Assembly: GCA_035578175.1 (NCBI GenBank)
Contig: JAQMRL010000006.1
Span: forward strand, 66,014,001 to 66,078,000
Length of the DNA: 64,000 nucleotides
Source of the DNA: Catonia carolina
Lineage: Eukaryota; Arthropoda; Insecta; Hemiptera; Achilidae
Reading direction: 5' to 3'
How positions within the stretch are numbered: position 1 is the first letter of the stretch; each line of letters opens with the position of its first letter. Position numbers and translations under genes: made by a program. The notes below the pieces were generated by a model, which worked only from the letters and a program-made list of their open reading frames with translations, searched no databases and was not told where the DNA came from. Positions 21,916-34,930 of this stretch are shown in pieces.

Positions 21916-22479
21916 CACAGGGGCTTTAATTAACTTCTCGTTTTTTTTTGGAAACCACGTTGATCTTTTGAAATGATGATGTTTTAGTTCAAAAGCTGAT
22001 TGACGTAAAACAATTTTCCAAATGTTGACCATATAGTAATTATTGATAAACCGATGATATTGAGTCAATACAATTAAACACTTATTTTCCTCAAACTTAA
22101 AATTACTCCATAATTTTAAAAACAATTAAACATTTTTCGATTAATAATAAAACGAATTTAATAATAAACAATTTTCCTATCGGTATAATAAGCCAGAAGT
22201 AAACAAAATAATAAATAAAATGAACCGTAAAATGAATAAAAAACTGAACACCTTTGAAAATAAAACGATTGAGTGAATTATAAATTGTTTGATCGTATTT
22301 TTCATTATAAATTTAATATAGATATTGGATCACCTGTGACTGACACATGCAGCTATGTACTTGACAAAAAAATTAAATTAAGAAGACTAAAGACAATAGT
22401 TGAAAAAATGAATTAATCACAGACATACAATTACATAAATTATGAGAAAACTATGTTGTTGTCACATAAACCGAGTTAA
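21916..22479. other. No feature recognised
   Basis: AT-rich intron DNA of gene 1. Confidence 0.4.
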
Positions 22480-22662
22480 TTTTTTTTTTTTTTTGGTTTA
22501 ACGTCCGGCTGTTCTGCAATTACTGCTAATGCAGACGGTGAAGGATGAAATGATTTTTTTGTAACGTATGAAAATATGCCGTGCCTGAATGGGATTCGAA
22601 CCCAAGACCGCATGATGAGAGGCGAGCACGTTACCAACTGCGCCAATGCGGCCGGCGAGTTA
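22480..22662 (-). mobile_element. tRNA-derived SINE
   Basis: On the minus strand it begins GCCGGCCGCATTGGCGCAGT with a perfect A box (TGGCGCAGTTGG) and B box (GGTTCGAATCC), then a body containing CATTTCATCCTTCAC and GGACGTTAAACC, and ends in poly(A) (poly-T at 22480-22494). The head looks like a tRNA, but there is no proper anticodon arm or acceptor pairing and a body follows. Partial relatives are at 41998-42040 and 43730-43845. Confidence 0.85.
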
Positions 22663-22785
22663 AAAGGGGGCGTAAAATAGAAATATATTACTCTTTTGAC
22701 TTATAGCGTGTTAAAATTTTACCGAAGCTTTCGATTCAAGAAGCATATTACACGAGACAAATTCAATTTCAATTCATGTATCTGT
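22663..22785. other. Short spacer
   Basis: Nothing recognised. Confidence 0.4.
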
Positions 22786-23400
22786 CTTTTAGATGGAAAA
22801 ATCCTCAGCTTTACATCTGTTTGAAAAATGAAGCTATGAGAGGCCAAAATTAAGTATTATCAGCCTTTGCATGTGGTAAAGAAAATAAAAATAGCCGTTT
22901 TGTCCATACTTTGATGCCACCGTTGGAAAATGACGAACCTGACATGGTTACAGATGTTATTTTGTACTTCCCTATTAGATGAGGGCTTTTCAAGTCATTC
23001 AAAATAAATACAGTACTAAGACAGGGGGATGGACTTTCTCCAATTATTTTCAACTGCATTTTGGAAAAGGTTATGAAGAAATGGAAAACAAAACTAAGCC
23101 CTCAAATTTGGAAAACATATATAAGTGAGCTGTCTAGCATTTGCAGATGATCTTACACGGCTATCAGAAAGCTAGGAGGAAGCTTAAAACAGTTAAGAAT
23201 AATTGGCTACGGGAAATAGAGGAAGATCTTGAGGAGCTGGTAATAATGCAAGAACAGATTTTAAACTGGGAGGAGAAACTACTCATAAAAAACAAACAAA
23301 ACTCCAACACAAAGAAGGTACAATGTAACAGAGGATCAGAGATTGCAGAGATCTAAAAAAATGAAAGAGTGTTGGCCAAGGAAGAAAAGTTTCCAGAAAC
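22786..23400 (+). pseudogene. LINE reverse-transcriptase relic
   Basis: FKINTVLRQGDGLSPIIFNCILEKVMKKWKTKL at about 23000-23100 parallels VKTGLRQGDGLSPLLFNCALEYIMRQWN of the LINE at 37.1-40.7 kb. A FADD-like ADDLTRL remnant is near 23145. The end NWLREIEEDLEELVIMQEQI matches the NWIKEVKKDMEELNITMADL C-terminus of the same LINE. The block between is deleted and stops are present. Confidence 0.7.
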
Positions 23401-24662
23401 AGTCTTCCCATCCTAGACTAGATTTGCTCCGATAACGGCCTCAAATAAACAGTATTGGGATGTGTATTCTCAGTCAAACGTACGATCTGACTGGAATTTG
23501 CTTTTTATCATGGATGTTTCTGTTGGGCTTAAAATATTACCAGGGATTCAGGAATAGCCTTTAAGCGAACTTTTATAAAAATAAGTTGAAACAAATAGAA
23601 ATCATTGTAAAAGTGAAAGGCTTACTTTATTAAATAAATAATGATTTCAGAAATTTTGTCAGCCTTTTAAAAAAACGTTCAACATTACAGCATTTATATC
23701 TTAAACCTATCACTCTTAAACGTAAAAAAACAAAAATTATAAAAAGAAAAATTAAGTGACATTCAAGAAACTGGTCGAAAGGTATGGTGGGAGGTATCTC
23801 GGTTGGTTAACTACTTCTATTAATAATAAACAAAACGGTGACAATGAAGAACACCGCGGCTATGAAGAAGATGATCATGGATTAACTGTAATAAAAATTA
23901 ATTTAATTTGTTTCATAAATTGTTTTGGTTTAGTTATGCAGAAATTGTTGTCCTTTATATTATTAAAAGTAAATATTCTTGCAAGACAGGTGTACCCTTG
24001 TTGCATTTGTGTTTCTTGCTTTACACCTTTAACTTTAAAAAAGCAGTTTGTTAATTTTACTCGTACTTTCTGGTTCTGTTTTAGCCCTAAGAACATTTAG
24101 GACTAGACATTTTATGATATTTATATTTGTTTTTTTTTACTGTTTTCGGAGTTAAAACATTTGTTAAATTGCTGATAGGTTTTGAGCTACAGTTTTACGA
24201 CAATTACCGAAAAAAAACGATATGGATAAACTGTATTTTGAAAGTTACCTCCTCATCTACGGCTATAATTTTTTTCATTAATGGTTTTCAACGTGTTTAC
24301 GTTTACATGATATTTCGGTAAATTTATAAAAATGAGACACTATTGTTTTCTAGGAGCTGTGTTCTCTAAATAAGTTGTTTGAGAAGGGTGACGTAAATCC
24401 AACGCAATTAGGTTGCTCTTTCCATTTTGATCATGTTGGATTATACCCAAATTATATTGATATTTGGATGTTTCGGGTACACCGAGATTCCACTCTTTCT
24501 GAGATCACAGAATGAAAAAGTTGTCCATGTATTCTGCACGATATTTAAAATTGATTTTGGATAAAAGTATTACAAATTTATTGCTTGAGGTTTTTTTACA
24601 AAATGATTGAGCATTTGTGTTCAGTGTATGTTGTTTACTGTATTATGTTATTTATGTTTCAG
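23401..24662. other. Gene 1 intron 2, last part
   Basis: AT-rich. A 114-codon frame at 23756-24100 shows no family or codon signal I trust. The intron ends TTTATGTTTCAG, a good acceptor. Confidence 0.45.
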
Positions 24663-25037
24663 GAATGTGTTGAAAGCAGACCTTTGTCCGCAAATTCTAC
24701 TTCGAAAACCGGGGGAAAGTGTAGGCCGCAAACTGAAGTGACAGAAGAAAAACTTCAAAAATTAAAAGACAATATGAAAAAACATTTCCGCATGGTTGCC
24801 AAATCAAAATCGATAATATTAATTCTCTTGTTATTACCCACCGCAGTGTTTTGTTTGATTATCGATTGTATTTCGGGTGTAGTAAAAAGTTGCTGCTGTC
24901 CGTTTCATAGACCTCCGTCTCAGTGTAGTAAAACCTTGACGTATGTAACATTGGCAAATATGTTTGACTATATCGCTGCTGCATGGGGTTGTACTACGGT
25001 GGATGAATATTATGACAAATGGTATGCAACGGTCTAA
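24663..25037 (+). CDS. Gene 1, main exon: small Cys-rich single-pass membrane protein
   Basis: Begins directly after TTTCAG in phase 0 and codes for 124 residues, giving 142 with the signal-peptide exon. Start is ECVESRP; an N-glycosylation sequon NST lies at residue 29; a charged helix-like stretch (TEEKLQKLKDNMKKH) precedes a hydrophobic segment at about 69-90 (IILILLLLPTAVFCLIIDCI); a CCC triplet is at 95-97; the tail is FDYIAAAWGCTTVDEYYDKWY. Gene 2 shares CVESRP, KDxMKxH, the membrane segment, cysteines behind it, and DYxxAAxGCxxVDxxxDxWY. I do not recognise the family. A secretory-pathway or plasma-membrane protein is inferred from topology; role unknown. The apparent longer frame from 24585 reads through the intron. 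Confidence 0.75.
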   Translation, partial: ECVESRPLSANSTSKTGGKCRPQTEVTEEKLQKLKDNMKKHFRMVAKSKSIILILLLLPTAVFCLIIDCISGVVKSCCCPFHRPPSQCSKTLTYVTLANMFDYIAAAWGCTTVDEYYDKWYATV

Positions 25038-25180
25038 CCTCTTTCGAAACAATCAAACTGAGATCCTAACCAAGACTTACAGAAAACCATGTTTCTGAAT
25101 CTGATTCTACAGATAAAACACAAATAATTTTTTACTCCCTTGACGTAAGCTTATAACAAAAAATAATTTTAAAATTGCCC
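25038..25180 (+). other. Gene 1 3' UTR, conserved with gene 2
   Basis: About 40 bases after the stop, AGAAAACCATGTTTCTGAAT and CTGATTCTACAG at 25081-25112 match the gene 2 3' flank (35224-35188, minus). Similarity beyond the coding part supports the exon as real and its end as ancestral. Confidence 0.55.
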
Positions 25181-25234
25181 TCATAATTTATTTAAATGGT
25201 GAAATATTATTGGACTAAACAATTTTTGTAGATT

Positions 25235-25750
25235 ACTACCGATACCCGGCGTGCGTTACAACGCCGCCGGCAAATAACCGGCAATATAAAAAAAAATCAT
25301 GTAATTAATGACAATTGAGAAATTAATTTGTTTTATTTAAATTAATGCTAATGGATAAACGATACTCTTTGTACTTTTATTTGGAGTATAAATATATAAT
25401 TTTTTTAATTTTTACCAATCAAATCACGACAAAGTACACGTACATCAACAAAAACATAACCTCCAACACGACTCAATATTTTTCTACATAGCTCATAAAA
25501 TATTCGGTAGATTTCGCTGCAAGCATTTTTTATCTAATCTCATAAAAGCCTTAATGTAGGATATAAATATTATTTTTAACCCTTTAGGGCTGACTTTTCA
25601 AGGGTTTCAATAGCCTAAAACTTGCACCGGCATCATAGTTACAACATAAAGAAAACTGCATGAAAATCGGTTCAGTAATTTAGGAGATAAAGGGGAACAT
25701 CCACACATACGTACACAGACACATACATCGAATTTTATATATAGATAAAA
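25235..25750 (+). repeat. Dispersed repeat with CGGCGTGCGTTACAACGCCG head
   Basis: CCCGGCGTGCGTTACAACGC at the left, and CATGAAAATCGGTTCAGTAA plus GGAGATAAAGGGGAACATCC, ACGTACACAGACACATACAT at the right. These phrases are typical of abundant non-autonomous repeats in arthropod genomes. No coding content; ends not fixed. Confidence 0.5.
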
Positions 25751-26509
25751 TCCTTCTTCAATACAGGAGGAACTCCGATGAGCCATTAAAAAAGGAATGT
25801 GTAAAGAACTAAATTAATTTATTTTCAAAAGTTATACCCAAACATGGTTAATTTTTGACATGATCGGCTTGACGATTCAGACAATTGTATTGTTGGTAAC
25901 CAATCATTCCGATCTCCTTTTCGAAGAACGTTGTCGTAAATGTAACGTCAGTATGAAAGTTGTACAGACGCGCCTATCGGTCTGGAAATTTTGGATTCCA
26001 GTTCTATTCAAAGAGTAAGTGAAAAATATGTGACGCTTAGTTGAGGCTAATCGCCGGCTGTTCAAGTATGTCCACATCTGCGCCAGTAAGTGTTTCGTTA
26101 CAGCAGCACACAGAGGGCGGGCATAAATGAGAAAAACTCCAGAATACAGCATCCCTCTTTTTTTGTTTTCAGTGGCTCCCTGTAGTCATCGTAAGGGCTG
26201 ATAACAAATACTTACACTAATCGTGGACTCCGGTTTATAACTTTATTACCAATACACCTCTTTGAAATTAAGTACCCACGACATTTTGTTTTTTGGGTGA
26301 CGTACTAAACCAGGTCTTATCTCTTTGAAGAGTTATCAATTTAGTTGACCATTGCAGGTATGATTCCCTGTAGTTTTGTAACCGCAAAGAAAGAAGAAAG
26401 GAAAAATTACAGAGCAAGGGGTAAACAGGGGAAGAGATTTTAATTTTATATATATGTACATATCCTTTTATTTCTTTTTATTTTATAAATAGTGTATTCT
26501 ATTCCCTTC
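25751..26509. other. No feature recognised
   Basis: No gene or clear repeat partner. A reverse 82-codon frame at 25904-26152 has no recognisable content. Confidence 0.4.
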
Positions 26510-26725
26510 AAAAGACAAAAGCGAAAATGACCATAGCAACTTAAAATTAATCACACTGGCCATTCATAAGTGCCTACAGCTGAAGTCAAAATGACAAGCT
26601 GGTATCTGTAGTAGCAAAGAGAGATCCATAGTTGTTTACTTGCCATTGGCACAGTCTACCAATATTTTTTGGTTTTCAAGCGAGACGATCGAAGGCTAAA
26701 AAAACGGCATTGTATAATTATTAAC
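26510..26725 (-). repeat. 5' fragment of the DNA-transposon family at 33.8 kb
   Basis: Inverse of about 33785-33990: TGCCAATGGCAAGTAAAC, AGCTGTAGGCA, GGCCAGTGTGAT, and AGTTGCTATGGTCATTTT are shared. Confidence 0.6.
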
Positions 26726-27825
26726 TTTGCAGCTTTTGTAAAAAAAACATCAAGGAAAACAAATGCAGTTTTTTTAATTTCCCATACTTTTTACCAAGAC
26801 GTCAATGTAATGTAAGTTATTCAAAAATAGTTGGTAACTATTTTCTCTTCCTTTAGGAAGTTGTCTGTGTTTTACTTTCTCTTGCCTATATGAATATAAT
26901 TATAAGAAGGAAAGTATTGTTTTCGAAATAGAGTTTTCACCGGATATACACGTTTTTAGACCACCTGAAAGAGTGATTTTCCGTATTGTTAAGCCAAACT
27001 AAGGTTTATTTGCATCATTCACTCATGATTAAAATTAGGTTATGTATTTTGAGGTTAGTTTTTGTTTATTTATAATGTTTTATTACTATTGTTAGGTTAT
27101 ATTATTCATTATTTGCATTGGCAAGAGAAAGGCGTGCGAGTATTACACACATTCACCAGATTTTTTTTAGTTACGCTTAAATTACTCTAAGGCTGTAAAA
27201 ATTATATTGTGTTTTGTATTTGTGGCTTATTTATTGAAATTATTTAAATGTAATATAATCTACATATCATAATCCAACTACTAAATAATACAGAAATGGT
27301 GTAACATAATCTTTCCTCAGACATTATCACCTTTCAAACTACGCAAGTGGTAACGTGCAAATAGTCAAATTCTCAACACAAAATCTCAGGAACAAAACGC
27401 CTTAAAAATTAAAAATTTAGTGTTTATGTATTATTTTATACCTTAGATGCTTACAAAAAGAGTAGAATAAATCCGTTTTCTATGGAAATAAATACATAAA
27501 ATTTAAAAAGATGTGAAATTTTTCTTGACACACCATTCCAACTTTATGATATAATTTAAGAAAAAGATGTACATAATTATTGAGAATAAAGATTATTAAA
27601 AATACTATCACTGTTGTACGGAATGCTTTTTCTGATCAAATTAATCTAATTTAAAAAAAAAGTTAATCGGACATTCATGTTTATCCTGTGAATTGTTTTT
27701 TTAAGAATTTCTTGAAATAGGTTACATATCTATGATGTGAAAAGCAAACATAATAAAATTGCTAAAATTTTTACGTGAAATATTTTACTACCGAATAAAT
27801 ATTTATCAATTGCGTATATCTTTGT
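26726..27825. other. No feature recognised
   Basis: AT-rich DNA without coding signals. Confidence 0.4.
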
Positions 27826-27829
27826 AAGA

Positions 27830-28411
27830 TGTCCCTATTTTGCCCACAAAAGAATGGAGACATCTAAGAAGGTAGGATTTGCACAGTGAAGCCAAGACAG
27901 TTTGGGACAGAAATGCTGCGGGTTGAGGAGAGCTGGAAGTTGATCACTCAGTTTGCAAAAAGGGTGATTGGGAGACTGCAGAGGGAGAAGACAAGTGGAG
28001 ATCAGCGGGATTGCCCTCTTCCACCGTAAATCAATCCTGTCCCAATCCCATATAGTAAGCACACTTGTGTTCTGAGCTGGTGATGAAAAAGATGAATGAA
28101 AGTGAGAGAGTGAGTGTTGGCCAGTGACAGCGAGGAGGGAATTAAGCTACGGTTCCCTTCCACGCCCCGCTGACAGTGTGTAATTTTAACACGACGTTTC
28201 CCTTGTAGTATTATATTTGCAGTTTCGATGGGGTGGAGGGTTTCTTGCTGATGTTGGATCAAGTGGCCAGGCGGCAGGTTTTTGGATTGTAGAGGGTTGT
28301 GGCCTCGTTGGGGCTGGACGAGGACGCCTTAAAAGAGTCCAACACTACTTCCCCTTATCTTGAAGGAGTGAACATGAGTTTTACTCGCCACCTCGGATTA
28401 AAAAAAAAATT
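27830..28411 (+). pseudogene. R1-type LINE 3' end
   Basis: The 5' part codes for ESWKLITQFAKRVIGRLQREKT, like the C-terminal end of R1-clade pol proteins (a W..i..Fa..v...L..E pattern), then a GC-richer 3' UTR (GGGCTGGACGAGGACGCC, AGTCCAACACTACTT) and poly(A) at 28402-28411. A second, shorter copy is at 14758-14982. Clade assignment is tentative; the LINE 3' end itself is clear from the shared end and tail. Confidence 0.65.
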
Positions 28412-29695
28412 ACTTAATCACCAAAAACTCTCAGTACTTCTTTAAAACTTTATTAAAATCGATACCGTCATTGGATAAAGTAAATTTTTCGTAGCCGACT
28501 TAAAATTAGCATCATCTCTTAGTAACTGTTAAGCGCTTGGGTAGAAGTCACAAAAATGTTACTATTTATTAAGTTATTATATTATTTATAATATAATATA
28601 ATATATAATATAAATATAAAAAACACAAGCATGTTGTTTTTTTAATCATCTATTATAACTTTTTCAATAATAAAGTCGTATTTTCAGAACCGGGCATTTT
28701 AATTTAGAAATTGTACAAAAAGTTAAGGAAAATTGCAAATTTCAAACAAAATAACAGTTATTCGCGAACCAATTCTGCAAGCAATGAATGCTAGAAAATC
28801 TAATAACTACACAAAGTTACTAAGTAACAGAATGTAACACTTTCAGTTTTTGAACGTAACAATAACAGTTTCGGTTTCTTTTAAGGGTTTGTTTTGTAAT
28901 AAATAATAAAAAATTCGTTTGATTATTTAACAATTATAATAATTAATTAAAATTACTGGTCTTAAGAAATTATAAAATCAGGAGCAAAAATTATACGATA
29001 CCCTTTGCGGACTTTGTGGACTGACGACAACCAATTCATAAAAATTTAATGTCTTTTTAAAATTTATTAATTTTGTATCTGTTGTTTAATACCCATATAA
29101 ATAAAATAACGGTGTACCTATACTTGTATATGTGATTATTGCATTTTTTTAAATTCATTTCATTAAAATTACGACTACGATATTTATACATGAATTGCTC
29201 CTTTAATTCACTCGTTTCATTTCTTACATTGCAGCATTGTTAGAAAATAAGAGTAGCCATTGGGTTTTACTTTCTTATGATAATGTAATCCTTAGGTAGT
29301 TTAAGTTTGAATAATATTGTTCGTTAGTCTAAGACTAGTTACAATAAATAAATAAATTTAAAAAAAGGTTCATTATCATCATTATACACCGCCTCGATTA
29401 GCAGAAATTGCAGAACAGTCAGACGTAAAACAAAAAAAATTGTATTATGTATTATAATTTATTATGTATTATATTATGTACTATAATTATGTACGTTTAG
29501 TAATTAGATAAAATGTACACTGTTAAAAAGTATTGAATATTTTTTTTGAAATATAAATTATTATTATTTTGTCCTTTATCTCCTTTTTTCTCCTTGAAGC
29601 AGTCTTCTCAGTGAAATGAAATTATATTATTAATTTTTTAATGAAATAATTTTGAATGGTATATTTTTTGTACAGAGTATGCTGCTACTTAGTTT
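28412..29695. other. No feature recognised
   Basis: Very AT-rich; TATAATATAATATAA-type runs at 28575-28620 and ATTATGTATTATA-type runs at 29430-29490. Confidence 0.45.
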
Positions 29696-30310
29696 CCAAA
29701 GGTACGTGTGTGCAACGAAAACCTGTGTCTGTGAATAGAAGGATCTCTTAACAAAGATAAAACACAAAATACATTATTAAACAAATATTTATTTAAATTA
29801 ACCAGCATGCAATTAATTATTAAATTTATAAGTCATTCTTGGGACTGATGATGTTCTAATGTAAACGTAAATACGAGTATTTATGGGTTGATCTTACAGG
29901 AAGTCGGCAAGACCGCATCACCTTTGCTTGCCTGGATTAATCCGCCAATCCCCTCGTTACACATAAACGTTTTATTTTTAAAAAAGTTCTACATAAATGT
30001 TTGTACGTTACGATATTCGACGCCCCACTTTCGTACGCATCAGTCTCAATTAATTTTAACAAATATTTTTTTTAAATTAACAAAATTAGTAACATTAAGA
30101 TGTTTGAAATAAATTATCCGTTATAAAATTATTAATCTTAGAGAAATTAAATAGTTTAGAATTAGACCAAAATGTCACGCTATATCATTCGTGTTCATTA
30201 CGACCATCACAATTGCATTAAACGTTGAATCGTTTGCATGTAGATGCTTCATTAAGTAGCCTTTAATAGCAATGAAGATTATCACAAACGCGTTTTTCTA
30301 TCTGCTTTAG
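29696..30310 (+). repeat. R2 dispersed-repeat fragments
   Basis: ATTAAACGTTGAATCGTTTG, then CATGTAGATGCTTCATT at 30215-30255, matches 47300-47335 and 60900-60935. Earlier parts are only weakly alike. Confidence 0.45.
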
Positions 30311-31064
30311 TAACTAAGTTAAAAGGGCGCACAATTTACTTTAAAATCACCCTGTGTAATATTACACAGTACAAATGTACATTAAACATCAATTACACTA
30401 TTATAAGCAACTTTTTTATTTTAATCCCAGCTGTTTATAATATTTCACATATCGATTAATTTTATTACAGTCGATTTACATTTCTTCACAAATATACTAA
30501 CGTAAATAAAAAAGAATTAAACGTGAGTTAATTTTGTATCGTTACAAATGTCAATACCGTAATTCCAATCGGTCATAAAATAGGATTTATGTTAATAACA
30601 AATTTTAATGGTAGATTTGATTTTCTGTTGTGTATATTACTGTATTTTCAGTTTATTTGTGGTAAATTTTAAAACTGTCATCATTTTCCTCTGTCCGTTT
30701 GTCCGTCACACCCAGATGTCAGAAACTACAAAATATAAGCGGTTTTCGAATTCGTAATCTACAAAAAGCGTTACACAGTAAGCCTAAATTGGGTTCAAAG
30801 TTCTGGTTTCAACCAGAAGTGGCTCAAAACCGGAAGTCAAGAAATCAACAAAAATAGTGTCATTTCATTCCTCTTAAAGAGTAGATGCAGTAATCACTGA
30901 CAACGCCTCATGAACGGGATTTAACAATCCTCTTAATTTTGTTCAATACTGAACACAATATGGTTGGAAAGAAAAATAAATTGTACACTTTCCACTGTCC
31001 CACCATAGTTATTTTGTTACACCGTATTAATTTTCTTTAAACGTTTTTGTTTTAATAAATTACA
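30311..31064. repeat. Non-coding repeat-like DNA
   Basis: Holds a palindrome CTGTGTAATATTACACAG at about 30352-30369 and a stretch with CCGTTTGTCCGTCACACCC and GGTTCAAAGTTCTGG that looks like a dispersed insect repeat. 30990-31020 is shared in inverse with 2640-2690. No gene. Confidence 0.4.
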
Positions 31065-32160
31065 GTAAAACCTTGTTATACCGGGCTAATGTCTTAGTAT
31101 GTCCTTCTCAATATATCGAAATCCCGGTGTATTTGAATGCACATTAGATGTGCCGTCTACGTATGTGGACTTTCGATTTTTATACATTCCGGGTGTCCCA
31201 TGAAAAGGTTTGTATTTTTGAGTTAATAAGCCGGACGCATAGCACACTCTACAGACTGGAAACTTTACAGTTATAATAAATAGATATAAAAAATACCCTC
31301 AAGTTTCATTTGCTAATTAATGATTAATAAAAATAAAATAGCACAAAGTAATTTTATTTCCATAACCATTTCAAATTGGTGATTTCTTACAATGTTACTA
31401 AAGTAATATAATAAAAGAAATGAACAAAAATATGAAAGTGAAAAATTATTTATGAACACAATTTGTTTCATTAACCTTTATTCGAACTGATGTCCATCAA
31501 TAGCTATGCACTGATAGCAACATAACATAAATGAGTCATAAGCGTTTCTGAAACATTGCCGTAGTAACAGTAGCAGTTCCTCTTCAATCAGTCTCGTATA
31601 TTCATCGTCTGTTGCAGTGGTATGAGAAAAAACTTTTTCCTTCAAAAAGCCCCATAGGAAAAAATCTCAAACAGACAAGTCTGGCGACAAGTCTTGGAGG
31701 AAACTCCATGAAGACACTGCCATAACCTATCCACGGTTAGGAAAATTTTGGTTTAAAACCACTTTTGCCTCTATAGCATAATGTGGAGGAGCTCCATCAT
31801 GCTGGAAAAAAACGTCCTATCTCCACCTTATTGTTCAGTTTTGATATTGTGTACTTAATCCGCCATTTTTTTTTTGATTAATCGTAGGCAAATGAAACTC
31901 GAAGGTACATTTTACGTATTTATTTATTATACCTGTAATGTTTCCAGTCTGTAGAGTCTGCGATACGTCCGGCTTAATAATTCAAAAATAGCAACCTCTT
32001 CGTGGGACACCCGGTATATAACAAGAAAAAATGTAAAAATATCATGGTTTTCAGCATTAAGTTCTGCGTTAGAAATACTTAAAACCACATTTTTGACTTG
32101 GGTGAGATAAGGTCCGTTTCCTATGGACGATCACCATACTATATAACGAGGTATATTCAT
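31065..32160. mobile_element. pogo/Tigger-type MITE, host of a nested transposon
   Basis: Left end CAGTAAAACCTTGTTATACC; right end near ATATAACGAGGTATATTC at about 32137, whose inverse resembles the left end. The 31189-32014 element sits inside it. The left part matches 2530-2635 in inverse. Confidence 0.55.
31189..32014 (-). pseudogene. Tc1/mariner-superfamily element, internally deleted
   Basis: Inverted ends of about 80 bp: CCGGGTGTCCCATGAAAAGG at the left, its inverse at 32014, plus TAAGCCGGACG, and CAGACTGGAAAC. Minus-strand codons at 31860-31480 give FQHDGAPPHYAIEAK (second catalytic Asp), SPDLSV-DFFLWGFLKEKVF (third acidic-residue region) and a C-terminus ending CIAIDGHQFE. Stops and a missing N-terminal half make it dead. 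The QHDGAPPH and DFFLWG pairing is typical of mariner-like DDE transposases common in insects. It is nested in a pogo-type MITE. Confidence 0.7.
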
Positions 32161-33779
32161 AAACTCGGGCCTGTTTGGTCATAACAAAACCAAAAATTGT
32201 TAGAAAAGTTTGTTATGGACTGTTTTCATTTTCTAAAAACTTACTTCATTTTGCTATATTTTTTTACCGTTTACTTCTGTGGTAATGAGTTACTGGTGAA
32301 GAAGTTGTTAGGTAAATATGTTAGATCGAACAAGGAATGAAGAGATTTTATGACAGTAGTCAACAACCTAAAACTTCTAACCTCTGAAATTGTGTTTGTT
32401 GCAAAGATTGATTTAAACTATTTCTTCATATTTGCACTATTAGAATAGGTTAAGTCACATCAAACATTATTCGAATTTTCTATTTTGCTATTTCAGACAC
32501 CCATTGACAACAGTTTCAATCGCCAAAAGATTTTACATAATGGCAACAACAAAAATTTGTGTTTTAAGCGGAGATGTCAATGTTGTAATCAAGAAACGTC
32601 CTACTTAAGTGATAGGAAAGATCGCACATAAAATCGGAGTGTGTTCCCTTGCCCGGAACGAAGGACGCAAATGCCATACGTGAACATCCCTTAATATGTA
32701 TTACAGTTTTAAGGTCGTGTGATTCAAATTATTACTTTTATCGTTTATTAAACGGGTAGATTTTCATTTAGTATTTAACTAAAATTGACATATTTTGTTG
32801 ATTACGTAATTACTGGAAAATAAAATGAATCATTTAAAAGTTAAATAAATTTTATGGTCTCTGCATTTAACATAAAATTTACTTCAAGAAATTCCTAACA
32901 AACCAATTTAAAGAAAAAACATAATTTTCCGATAAATTAAATGTTGCATAAGAAATAGATTACAAACAACAGCTTCGGTATTTCCAACAACATATTTTAT
33001 TCTCAAAATGTACATCATATGTTTTGCTTAAAATGTATTTTTTTAATTGAGAAAGTTTTACATCAACGTTAAATTTCTTTAACCATTCACTTACAGAAAA
33101 TTATACAGTATATATATCTTCCTATTGAGCACCAATGAAAAAACAGATACCTAAAAACTTAATTTTTAATTTTGAAGCCATATATTTTAAGAGATTTTGT
33201 GTTGAATAATTCTTTTGACTGATAAATATTTACATGTTACTACTAATGTTTAATGACATTTGAAAATGTGTGAATAAAGGTGTAGTTGCATAAGTATTGT
33301 ACTTATTGTTTGGGAGCAGAGTTTTAGAAATGTATTTCCTTTGAAAAAGATGGATAAAAAATACAAAATAATTTTTAAACCCATGAACAATTTAAACGTA
33401 ACTAATAAAGTGAGATGTCGTTTTTTTAAAATGGAATAATCAATTATTTTGTACTAATAAATTTTATTTACGTACATCTCTACTAAAGAAATAATTTCAC
33501 GTACTAAATCCTCCGAGTAATTACTAATGGTATACTAATTAGTATCTAATAATAAAGTACAGTAAAAATAAAGGCAAAAGGTAACTTTTGTGAGAATATT
33601 GAAGTATTTGGAAAAAAGAAACAGATAAGATCCACAAATAAGAGAAAATCCTAGATATTATTAAATTATCTACGCGTACGTTACATTGACTTTTTACAAA
33701 ATAAGTATGTAAAATGAAAAAATGCATTTACTATACTTTCAGGTTTCTTTTCTAGAAAAGATGTGAAGTTAATAATATC
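32161..33779. other. No feature recognised
   Basis: AT-rich, no gene seen over 1.6 kb. Confidence 0.4.
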
Positions 33780-34930
33780 ATTAGGCCCACGGTTTTTTTT
33801 AATTTTCGAACGAGCCTCAAAATTGCCCAACAGATAAAACACTGAGGCAATGGCAAGTGAACATGAATGGGTCTCTCTTATTATAACTACTGGTACTGTC
33901 CACGCCAGCTCATTTTGAACTGAGCTGTAGGCATGTAAAACTGGTCAGTGTGATCGATCCTGAGTTGCTATTGTTATTTTAGCATAAGGGTTTCTATTCA
34001 TGCATAAGGGAATAGTGCAACAGTAATTTACCATAACGTAAGCCGAGCATAAGGTAAAAATTCTATTTGCATAAAAGTTAAACATTCACGGCGAAACAAC
34101 ATTTATTGTGAAGGCGGCATGGACGCAAGTCTTCCGCAAAAGAAATTTATGTTGAGAGAATTGACCAAGTGGTTCAAAAGAAGGGGGCGTTTACTATAGA
34201 TAGGTTTTGTGAGGAATATCCTAAAGGGCCAATATCATCGCTTAAAAAGATTTTAATATACGCAGCGAACAGCTGAGCGCTCGATGGATTTCAAAAGTTG
34301 CGAGTTGCTGCCTGGAAACCTCAGAGCTCGCTGAATAGCATTATTGCTAATGTTCCTCACCCATTATTAGATTAAATGTGAAGATTTCTAAAAATTAACT
34401 GTTACTATAGATGAGACCTGGATTCAAAATGTCAACCAAGAAAAATATCAGTTCAAACTTCGTTTATGCATAAATTCACCAAAGTAGTTCAAACAAGTCT
34501 TAACCACATGAAAAGTTACTACTTTTTGTCATGATGTATTGGTTGTTTAGTTTATATACAGAAGTCTTCGACAAATGCAATTATTCGTCATCAGGTAATG
34601 GAGCCTTTGAGAAGAAGAAACAGGAATTTTGAGTTTTTGAGTTGTTCACAATCAGTTGGTCTCTGTGTGGTGCTTTAACAAGACACAACCTGACGAAGTT
34701 AAAATGTTGACATGCTTGAACACCAGGCGTGAAAAGAGTTTTCACGTATTCTTTGAAAATAATTGGCTTGATAACAAAAGAGTGAAGACCGTTTAAAAGC
34801 GTCTATAAAACGTTAAAACACAAGTTTTATTTGCGGCAACTTTTTATGAAGAGGATCGGAAAGCTTGTCTACCAAAATGACAATCGTTTAATCATCAGGC
34901 CGATTATGTCAACAATTGGTCAAGTACGTC
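33780..34930 (+). pseudogene. Decayed DDE transposon, Tc1/mariner-like
   Basis: The 5' part (33785-33990) recurs in inverse at 26510-26725. The coding relic shows RELTKWFKRRGRLL-type codons near 34150 and TVTIDETWIQ near 34405, like the first catalytic Asp block (DETW) of mariner-type transposases. Many stops follow. Right end not identified. The exact family is uncertain. Confidence 0.45.

Noticed and set aside
22560..22662. True tRNA gene
   Set aside because: A and B boxes are good, but the acceptor does not pair and a poly(A)-tailed body follows; it is a SINE head.
23756..24100. 114-codon frame in the gene 1 intron
   Set aside because: Ends in low-complexity hydrophobic codons, no splice or homology support.
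28570..28625. Possible origin or centromeric AT run
   Set aside because: Simple AT microsatellite; no array.
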